From the NCBI GenBank assembly GCA_905236325.1, contig CAJOPJ010000147.1, positions 1 through 12,306 of the forward strand: a stretch of DNA of 12,306 nt, written 5' to 3'. The position numbers were made by a program, and so were the translations under genes. Each line of letters begins with the position of its first letter. The first letter of the stretch is position 1. Shown piece after piece: positions 7,488 through 12,306 of the stretch. Under the pieces are notes generated by a model that was not told the origin of the DNA, ran no database searches, and was given only the letters and a program-made list of their open reading frames with translations. The stretch comes from an uncultured Selenomonadaceae bacterium (GTDB taxonomy: Bacteria > Bacillota > Negativicutes > Selenomonadales > Selenomonadaceae).

Positions 7488-7528
7488 AAAAAAAATAAAC
7501 CGCGCAAGCCGAGCGGTTTATTTTTTTT
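7486..7528. terminator. Two-way terminator between the hydrogenase protease and the small membrane gene
   Basis: ATAAACCGC (7495-7503) pairs with GCGGTTTAT (7513-7521) around a nine-base loop. A run of A lies on the left and eight T on the right. It follows the protease stop directly and lies 24 bases past the stop of the opposing small gene, so it can end both convergent transcripts. Confidence 0.88.
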
Positions 7529-7551
7529 ATCCATTCTAGCGTTAAAGCTGA

Positions 7552-7842
7552 TTATTTTTGTGCAGAATGTACAACCGAATAAATAACTGTTATACACATT
7601 GCGCCAATACAAATCATTGCAGTGACAGCTAAATTTCTGGTGTGATTGCCAATTGCGCTGATTGACTGGAGAATTTCTGAAATTTCGGCGCGTCGTTGTT
7701 CATCACGCTGACGCATTTCATTTTTGAAGTCCTGCATTTCAGTTGCAATATTGTCAACTTTATTTGCAAGAACATTAACAACTGTGTGCAAGTTGGAATA
7801 TCTTTCCTCAAGCTTGTCAATTCTTTCAACTTCAGTAGCCAT
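7552..7842 (-). CDS. Small coiled-coil protein with a C-terminal membrane helix
   Basis: I do not recognise a named family. The 96 aa begin with a heptad-like, highly charged region (about residues 5-60, e.g. VERIDKLEERYSNLHTVV and IATEMQDFKNEMRQRDEQRR), likely a coiled coil. They end with one hydrophobic helix (about 71-92) and a short tail. The overall plan recalls small phage XhlA-like proteins, but the resemblance is only architectural. A perfect SD (AGGAGGTG, 7849-7856) lies six bases from the ATG. The lactate permease stop codon is only 18 bases upstream, so the two genes should be one transcript. It may be an accessory or regulatory subunit of the permease (inference). No cleavable signal is seen, so the coiled coil may face the cytoplasm with a tail anchor. 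Confidence 0.75.
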   Translation of the reverse strand: MATEVERIDKLEERYSNLHTVVNVLANKVDNIATEMQDFKNEMRQRDEQRRAEISEILQSISAIGNHTRNLAVTAMICIGAMCITVIYSVVHSAQK

Positions 7843-7860
7843 TTATCACACCTCCTGAAA

Positions 7861-9399
7861 TCAGCTGATTAAAATTTGTCCAAAATAGACAACTGCTCCC
7901 ATGAAAATTATGAATGGAATATAAACTTTAACTGCGAAAGCCAAAAGCTCTGCGTCTGCGCCTTTAACGCCAATAGCAGCCGAACCAATTGCGATTGACA
8001 GTGGCGAAATCATTTTTCCTGCACAGGCACCGGTAGCATTTGCAGCCGCAACCCAAGCTTGAACATTTTCCGACGCGCCGATAATTGGACTTTGCATAGC
8101 CATAACTTGCAACTTGCCAAACAAAACGCAGCTTGAAGTCGCACTGCCTGTAATGTAAGTTCCGACTGAACCAAGAAAAGCCGCAATCGCAGGATAAGCA
8201 GTTCCTGTTACCGCAACTGCTGTGTCTGCAATTTGATTTGTCATTCCGCTGTAGCCCATAACTTTAGCAGTTGCAATAACCGCAATAATTGTCAGCATTG
8301 TAAATTTCAAGCCGTTGATAGTTTTGCCGAGCAGTTTGAACATTGAACCTAATGACGCACCTTGTTTACTTCCTGCAATGAACGCCGCCAGCAAAATCAA
8401 AACGCCTGGCGTGTTAATCCAAACAAATGTATATGGAGCTCCTCCTTCGCCTGTGTAAATTGGCACGGAGGATTTAAATTGCATTAAAAACTGATTTATC
8501 GGCGGAACTAATTTGCTTGTGAACAATAAAAATACAAAAATTAAAATAAACGGCAAGCAAGCGTTAATTGCCTTTGCTGTTGAAATTTTTACGCCTTCGT
8601 GCGCCGGCATTGCAAATTCTGCGTCGTCAATTGGAAATTTTTCTGCGATGATAACTATTGTAGCCATTGTCATAATTGCGCCGGCAACGACTGCCAATTC
8701 AGGACCGACAAACATTGACAGCAAAAGTTCCGGTATTACAAAAGCTAAACCTGCGCCCAAGCACATTAAAGTCATTCCGCGCAGAGCTTTTAAGCCTCCG
8801 CCTGTGACAATTACCATAAGCCAAGGACAAAGCAAACTAAGCACGCCAAGTTGCAAAGATGTGTAAGTTGCAAGTTGAACTGAATCAAAGCCTGTGACAT
8901 TTGCCAAAGTTACAAGTGGTATTCCGATTGAGCCGTACGCAGTCGGCACTGAATTTGCAATTAAACAAACTGAAACTGCCAAAATTGGATTGATGCCAAT
9001 TCCTGCCAACATTCCTGCTGGAACTGCTATTGCCGTGCCAAAACCTGCCATACCTTCCAAAAAGTCGCCAAATCCCCAGCCAATTAATAAAATTAAAACG
9101 CGCTTGTCGTGGCTGACGCTGGTTAAAAGTTCCTTGATTGTGTCCATTGCTTTTGTTTCAAGCGTCAAGTTGTAGGTAAAAATTGCAGCGATGATGACTA
9201 ACAAAATTGGCCAGCAAGCTAAGGCTAAACCTTCCAAAACAGATTCAAATGCGTATTGACTTTCCATTCCCCAAACGCCCATGCCTGCCGCCAGTGAAAT
9301 TATCAATGCAATTACGCAAGCCCTCCAAGGTGCCATTTTTATAACGCTGAGCGCAATTACAAGCCAAAGTATCGGCGACAGCGCAAGAAAAAATAACAA
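7861..9399 (-). CDS. lctP: L-lactate permease (LctP family)
   Basis: This 512-aa multi-helix membrane protein matches the LctP/LldP family, which moves lactate (in some members glycolate) with protons. The strongest landmark is GWGFGDFLEGMAGFGTAIAVPAG (about residues 107-129), the conserved GxxEGxxGFGxP-like loop. VPTAYGSIGIPLVTLA (about 151-166) and the late segment GACAGKMISPLSIAIG, typical of the family's last third, also match. About a dozen hydrophobic segments are spread over the whole length. The start is a TTG at 9399. A TAA lies immediately upstream in frame, so no earlier start is possible; AAGG lies nine bases and GAGG three bases before it. A small coiled-coil gene follows 18 bases after its stop with no terminator between. 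A 23-bp direct repeat upstream may regulate it. Direction of transport, uptake or export, is not decided by sequence. Confidence 0.92.
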   Translation of the reverse strand: MLFFLALSPILWLVIALSVIKMAPWRACVIALIISLAAGMGVWGMESQYAFESVLEGLALACWPILLVIIAAIFTYNLTLETKAMDTIKELLTSVSHDKRVLILLIGWGFGDFLEGMAGFGTAIAVPAGMLAGIGINPILAVSVCLIANSVPTAYGSIGIPLVTLANVTGFDSVQLATYTSLQLGVLSLLCPWLMVIVTGGGLKALRGMTLMCLGAGLAFVIPELLLSMFVGPELAVVAGAIMTMATIVIIAEKFPIDDAEFAMPAHEGVKISTAKAINACLPFILIFVFLLFTSKLVPPINQFLMQFKSSVPIYTGEGGAPYTFVWINTPGVLILLAAFIAGSKQGASLGSMFKLLGKTINGLKFTMLTIIAVIATAKVMGYSGMTNQIADTAVAVTGTAYPAIAAFLGSVGTYITGSATSSCVLFGKLQVMAMQSPIIGASENVQAWVAAANATGACAGKMISPLSIAIGSAAIGVKGADAELLAFAVKVYIPFIIFMGAVVYFGQILIS

Positions 9400-9734
9400 T
9401 TACCTCAACCTTCCTTCCCTGTTGAATGTTTTTAATAATTCTCAAAAATTTTTTAATATTTTCGCTAAAACAAAGCAAAAATCCTTCAAAAAGTCCAAGC
9501 GCAATTTTTTTATCTCAACTGAAATTTGGCTGGAAAAAATAATTTTAGCCGTGCAGAAATTATTTTTCTTGAATTTTAGCCGTGCAAAAATTATAATCAG
9601 CAAAATTTATAAAGCGCGACAGAACGCCATTTGTATTTTTCAAGACGCATTTTGGATGATTTCCGGATTTTGGGAATTTTTTTTTGCAAAATTTTTTAGT
9701 AAAATGTTTTAAAAATTTTTTTGAGGTGATTGTC
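9400..9734. other. Gene-free AT-rich stretch upstream of lctP
   Basis: These 335 bases hold no convincing gene. An open frame on the plus strand across 9281-9712 is low-complexity (Phe/Lys/Ile-rich) and runs antisense into lctP, so it is not credible. The region contains the 23-bp direct repeat (9541-9594) and must hold the lctP promoter, but no -35/-10 pair with good spacing stood out on the minus strand. Confidence 0.7.
9541..9594. repeat. 23-bp direct repeat (22/23 identical) upstream of lctP
   Basis: AATTTTAGCCGTGCAGAAATTAT (9541-9563) recurs at 9572-9594 with one change (G to A), period 31 bases or about three helical turns. Each copy is a loose dyad, AATTTT...AAATT around AGCCGTGC. Two same-face copies upstream of a transporter gene look like regulator binding sites. 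Confidence 0.75.
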
Positions 9735-9820
9735 TTGATTTTTTTGAAAATTTATCAAATGCTCAAACTGAAGAAGAAGTTAAAAATATTTTTGCTAAAT
9801 TTTTTAATCTCAAACTTCTG
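9735..9820 (+). pseudogene. N-terminal relic of a putative restriction-modification protein, frameshifted
   Basis: In the frame starting at 9737 the translation reads DFFENLSNAQTEEEVKNIFAKFFNLKL, which looks like the N terminus of a restriction enzyme or large DNA methyltransferase (recognition by memory, weak). A GAGGTG SD at 9723-9728 is followed six bases later by TTG at 9735, but that codon is out of frame with this segment by one base. The break falls at a run of seven T (9739-9745), so one lost T would explain it. After about 9820 the match ends and the frame stops at 9845-9847. It appears to be joined to a piece of a different gene that follows. Confidence 0.45.
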
Positions 9821-10179
9821 TTCAAAGCGGCAAAAGAGTTTCTATAAATAAAGGCGATTGGGATAAAATTTCAAATTTTGATGAAAAACATAATTTTAAT
9901 CGCGAATGGCTCAAACTTGCTAAAAAAATTTTGAAACCTAATGGCACAATTTGGATTAGCGGAACTTTGCATAATATTTTTTCAGTAGGCGTTGCTCTTG
10001 AACAGGAAGATTTTAAAATTTTAAATAATATTACTTGGCAAAAAACTAATCCACCGCCAAATTTGTCTTGCAGATATTTTACGCACAGCACTGAAACTAT
10101 TTTGTGGGCTAAAAAAAATAAATCTGCAAAACATTTTTTTTATATTGCGAAGTGGAAAATTTTTGACAAAAAAAAATAA
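9808..10179 (+). pseudogene. Internal fragment of a site-specific DNA methyltransferase (N4/N6 class)
   Basis: The open frame reads SGKRVSINKGDWDKI, then REWLKLAKKILKPNGTIWISGTLHNI and PPPNLSCRYFTHSTETILWAKK. These are the middle and late segments of DNA adenine/cytosine-N4 methyltransferases that normally follow the DPPY catalytic motif. DPPY itself is missing upstream, where a stop (9805-9807) closes the frame. The C-terminal HPTQKP and SAM-binding G-x-G segment that usually follows the THSTETI..A region is also absent; the frame ends after IFDKKK at 10179. With both catalytic motif and cofactor pocket gone it cannot be an active methylase. The only in-frame ATG, at 9931, is internal to the domain. 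An alternative is a programmed or split protein, but no partner gene is visible. Confidence 0.75.
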
Positions 10180-10202
10180 CCTCCGATTGGAGGATTTTTT
10201 TT
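10180..10202. terminator. Two-way terminator between the methylase relic and the stress-protein gene
   Basis: CCTCC (10180-10184) and GGAGG (10189-10193) form a tight stem with a four-base loop. T8 lies on the plus side and a run of A (T on the minus strand) on the other. It lies directly after the relic's stop and seven bases past the stress-protein stop, so it serves both strands. Confidence 0.88.
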
Positions 10203-10208
10203 GAAAAA

Positions 10209-10625
10209 TTATTTAATAACCAAAACAGGACATTTTGCGCGTTCAATAATGTATTGACTAACCGAACCGAGCAAAACACCTTTAACAACGCTAAGACCGC
10301 GACTTCCCATGACAATTAAATCAATATTCAAATTTTCTTCAAAATCCAAAATTACTGCCGCAGGTGAACCGGTTTCCAAAAAAATTTTGTGTTCAATTCC
10401 TGTCGGCAACATATTTTCTGCACGTTCAAGAATTGTTTTTCCGGCTTTAGTTACGGCTTCCAAAATTGCAGTTGAAAGTGCCGCGCTGATTGCAAGCTGA
10501 TTTATATTTGCGACATACAAAAAATTTAATTTTGCGCCGCAAGTTTCAGCAATATTTATTGCATGCGCAACTGCCTTATCGCTACCTTCCGAGCCGTCAA
10601 CCGGCACTAAAATATTTTTTATCAT
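10209..10625 (-). CDS. Universal stress protein (UspA family, ATP-binding type)
   Basis: This 138-aa single-domain cytoplasmic protein matches the UspA fold. It has ILVPVDGSEGSDKAVAHA (residues 5-22) at the N terminus, DLIVMGSRG (102-110) and the nucleotide-binding pattern Gly107-x2-Gly110-x9-Gly120-Ser121 (in GSRGLSVVKGVLLGS). The C-terminal strand CPVLVIK is also typical. Presence of the full Gly pattern suggests it binds ATP, as in the MJ0577 type, unlike E. coli UspA. The start is an ATG at 10625 with a GAGGAGG SD at a ten-base distance. It lies downstream of recA on the same strand, but a strong terminator intervenes. Such proteins are associated with starvation or redox stress; the specific trigger is not visible here. 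Confidence 0.92.
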   Translation of the reverse strand: MIKNILVPVDGSEGSDKAVAHAINIAETCGAKLNFLYVANINQLAISAALSTAILEAVTKAGKTILERAENMLPTGIEHKIFLETGSPAAVILDFEENLNIDLIVMGSRGLSVVKGVLLGSVSQYIIERAKCPVLVIK

Positions 10626-10685
10626 TTTTACAAAACCTCCTCAAAAATTTTTAAAAATTTTCAACGCAGAAATTTATTTTCCTGC

Positions 10686-10708
10686 AAAAAAAAACTCCGC
10701 GCAGGAGT
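10686..10708 (-). terminator. Rho-independent terminator of recA
   Basis: On the minus strand ACTCC (10708-10704) pairs with GGAGT (10698-10694) around a five-base loop. The stem is followed by nine T. It begins 11 bases after the recA stop codon. Confidence 0.85.
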
Positions 10709-10718
10709 CATAAAAATT

Positions 10719-11762
10719 TTAATCCTCAAAATTTTCAAATTCAGTTTCATCAGAAGTTGTGCCAATTTCCAAAATTTCATTAGAAGTTTTAATTAAGTCG
10801 CGAATTTTATTTTCAATTTCCAAAGCAATTGAATCATTTTCGCGCAGAAATTTTTTAGCATTTTCTCTGCCTTGACCGAGTTTTTCGCCGTTGTAGGAAA
10901 AATATGCGCCGGATTTATCAATAATTCCAAACTCAACGCCCATATCTAAAATACTGCCAAGCCTTGAATAACCTTCGCCATACATTAAATCAAATTCAGC
11001 AGTTTTGAAAGGCGGCGCAACTTTATTTTTTGCGACTTTAACTTTAACTCGATTGCCAACAACTTCAGTGCCTTGTTTAATTGCTTCGCCTTTGCGAACT
11101 TCAAGACGCACGCTGGAATAAAATTTCAAAGCGCGTCCGCCTGTTGTAGTTTCAGGATTTCCAAAAATTACTCCAACTTTTTCGCGAATTTGATTTATAA
11201 AAACTGCAATAGTATCAGTTTTTGAAATTATTCCGGCTAATTTTCTCATCGCCTTGCTCATCATTCTTGCATGAAGTCCAACTTGAGCGTCGCCCATGTC
11301 GCCTTCAATTTCAGCTTTAGGAACAAGTGCGGCGACAGAATCAATAACAACTAAATCAACTGCTGCCGAGCTGATAAGTTCGTCCGCAATTTCAAGTGCT
11401 TGTTCACCAAAATCAGGTTGCGCAACCAAAAGTTCATTGACATCAACGCCAAGTTTTTTTGCATAAACAGGATCAAGCGCGTGTTCGGCATCAATAAAAG
11501 CTGCAGTTCCACCATTTTTTTGCATTTCAGCTATCATATGCAAAGTTACAGTAGTTTTTCCGCTGGATTCCGGACCATAAACTTCAATAATTCTGCCGCG
11601 TGGAAGTCCGCCAATACCAATCGCCACGTCCAAAGGCAAAATTCCTGTCGGCACAATATTTATATCAAGTTTGCCAACATCGCCCATCCTCATTATTGCG
11701 CCTTTGCCAAATTCTTTTTCAATTTGCTTCATTGCCTGCGCGAGTGCTTCTTTCTTATCCAT
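10719..11762 (-). CDS. recA: RecA recombinase
   Basis: RecA forms ATP-dependent filaments on single-stranded DNA for recombinational repair and triggers LexA self-cleavage in organisms with an SOS response. The 347 aa show Walker A GPESSGKT (residues 63-70), the catalytic Glu93 in DAEHALD, Walker B LVVIDS (Asp141), loop 2 FGNPETTTGG, and an acidic C-terminal tail (ETEFENFED). The ATG at 11762 follows AAAGGAG at six bases. A TTG at 11780 in the same frame would add six residues but overlaps the SD region and is rejected. One oddity is QPDFGEQ (residues 115-121): RecA normally has Thr (QPDTGEQ) at this subunit-interface segment. A promoter fits at 11809-11837 and a terminator follows the gene. 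No GAACN4GTTC-type LexA site was seen upstream. Confidence 0.98.
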   Translation of the reverse strand: MDKKEALAQAMKQIEKEFGKGAIMRMGDVGKLDINIVPTGILPLDVAIGIGGLPRGRIIEVYGPESSGKTTVTLHMIAEMQKNGGTAAFIDAEHALDPVYAKKLGVDVNELLVAQPDFGEQALEIADELISSAAVDLVVIDSVAALVPKAEIEGDMGDAQVGLHARMMSKAMRKLAGIISKTDTIAVFINQIREKVGVIFGNPETTTGGRALKFYSSVRLEVRKGEAIKQGTEVVGNRVKVKVAKNKVAPPFKTAEFDLMYGEGYSRLGSILDMGVEFGIIDKSGAYFSYNGEKLGQGRENAKKFLRENDSIALEIENKIRDLIKTSNEILEIGTTSDETEFENFED

Positions 11763-11808
11763 AGTTCGCTCCTTTCGCAATTATAAAAATTTAAACAACA
11801 AGGCTGAT

Positions 11809-11837
11809 ATTCTAACAATCTGCAAAAAAAGTTTCAA
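11809..11837 (-). promoter_or_regulatory. Predicted recA promoter
   Basis: On the minus strand there is a -35 TTGAAA (11837-11832), a 17-base spacer and a -10 TAGAAT (11814-11809), about 47 bases before the ATG at 11762. Match and spacing are good for a housekeeping sigma factor. Confidence 0.65.
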
Positions 11838-11880
11838 GCATTTTTAAGCAAAAATTTTTCAGTGCAAAATAAAATCAATC

Positions 11881-11889
11881 TGCTATAAT
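11881..11889 (+). promoter_or_regulatory. Predicted extended -10 promoter of the LCP gene
   Basis: TGC-TATAAT (11881-11889) is a perfect -10 with a TGn extension, 39 bases before the TTG start. The -35 region (GTGCAA, 11862-11867) is poor, which an extended -10 can compensate. Confidence 0.55.
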
Positions 11890-11928
11890 AATTGCAGGTT
11901 TTTTTTTAATTTTTAGGAGGTGAAAATT

Positions 11929-12306
11929 TTGATAACCACAGAAAAATTGGCTGCGCGTCGTGCATTGCGCCGCAAAAAAGCCAAACAGAAATTATTTTTA
12001 TCATTAGCTGTTTTTTTAATAATCGCCGCAGTCTTTGGCGGAATTTATTCAGGTTTCAATTTTAATTTTTTCAACAAATCAAATCAAAATCCATCGCCAA
12101 CAAATTTACTTGGTGCGTCCGAAGAAAAAAAATCCAACGCCGAAACAATTTTGCCTTCCTTGCAAAAAGATATGACAATTATGTTGCTCGGCGTTGACGA
12201 ACGCGATAAAGATGTTGGGCGTAGCGATACGCTGATGATTTTAAATTTGTCGGAAAATAAAGCGTCGTTACTTTCAATTCCACGCGACACCAGAGTTTAT
12301 ATCGAA
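11929..12306 (+). CDS. LytR-CpsA-Psr (LCP) family protein, 3' end outside window
   Basis: LCP enzymes sit in the membrane and attach wall teichoic acids, capsules or similar polymers to peptidoglycan; which polymer is used here is unknown. The 126 residues seen have a basic N terminus (about residues 9-21), one membrane helix (about 22-40), a Ser/Asn-rich spacer, then the start of the LCP domain. That domain shows IMLLGVDERDKDVGRSDTLMIL (84-105), with the conserved Asp90 and Asp100, and LLSIPRDTRVYI (114-125), with Arg119. These residues correspond to the catalytic/Mg-binding set of the family. The start is TTG at 11929 with a perfect AGGAGGTG (11915-11922) six bases upstream; no ATG is available in frame before the domain. 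It is divergent from recA. The frame is open to the window edge. Confidence 0.92.
   Translation, partial: MITTEKLAARRALRRKKAKQKLFLSLAVFLIIAAVFGGIYSGFNFNFFNKSNQNPSPTNLLGASEEKKSNAETILPSLQKDMTIMLLGVDERDKDVGRSDTLMILNLSENKASLLSIPRDTRVYIE

Noticed and set aside
9281..9712. A 143-codon plus-strand open frame upstream of and overlapping lctP
   Set aside because: The first part is antisense to the conserved lctP N terminus; the rest is low-complexity Phe/Lys/Ile-rich with no recognisable domain and no good SD.
11763..11780. TTG start for recA giving six extra residues
   Set aside because: That codon lies just upstream of the AAAGGAG used by the ATG at 11762, where RecA proteins normally start.
11880..11904. 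Hairpin plus T-run resembling a terminator before the LCP gene
   Set aside because: The stem is only about five or six weak pairs, and it overlaps the predicted -10 element, so it would not lie in the transcript of either gene in a useful way.
1..12306. CRISPR arrays, tRNA or rRNA genes, insertion-sequence ends
   Set aside because: No regularly spaced repeat array, cloverleaf pattern, rRNA-like sequence or transposase was found on reading both strands.

Overview
The window is AT-rich bacterial DNA. Most genes sit on the minus strand, with strong Shine-Dalgarno (SD) sequences of AAAGGAG or AGGAGG type. Several start codons are TTG. The gene set is a lactate permease, HypB with a HyaD-type hydrogenase protease, a Firmicute-like RecA, a LytR-CpsA-Psr (LCP) wall enzyme and a BMP-type binding protein. 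Together these suggest an anaerobic low-GC Firmicute, perhaps a member of the Negativicutes. That placement is inference from gene content and style; no marker was compared with a database.

Layout, left to right. Positions 1-979 (minus) hold the first two thirds of a sodium:solute symporter with its own promoter and a striking inverted repeat around its start codon. Positions 1161-6190 (minus) hold a compact three-gene operon ending in a good terminator. In transcription order it encodes a PTS EIIC-like membrane protein without any EIIA/EIIB partner, a membrane-anchored BMP/PnrA-type ligand-binding protein, and a hybrid histidine kinase (sensor-HisKA-HATPase-REC-Hpt). The kinase reading frame starts inside the end of the binding-protein gene. 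Divergent from the operon, hypB and a hydrogenase maturation protease (6344-7487, plus) form a small operon without any hydrogenase subunit nearby. A two-way terminator separates them from a lactate permease and an 18-bp-spaced small coiled-coil/membrane protein (9399-7552, minus).

Upstream of the permease is about 335 gene-free bases with a 23-bp near-perfect direct repeat. Next comes a decayed, apparently chimeric relic of restriction-modification genes (about 9735-10179). A universal stress protein and recA follow (both minus, each with a terminator). Divergent from recA, a LytR-CpsA-Psr gene begins and is cut by the window end.

The most interesting candidate system is the EIIC-like / BMP / hybrid-kinase operon. 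It has the layout of an extracellular binding protein feeding a membrane kinase, comparable in principle to LuxP-LuxQ or TorT-TorS, with a PTS-type permease fold as a third component. The EIIC-like protein keeps the conserved Asn-Val-x-Glu...Phe-Gly-Leu-Pro region, but the position where I expect the family's conserved His appears to be Leu. This would fit a transporter turned receptor, but that is a hypothesis. The remaining genes are recognisable families; their unusual points are listed as separate findings.
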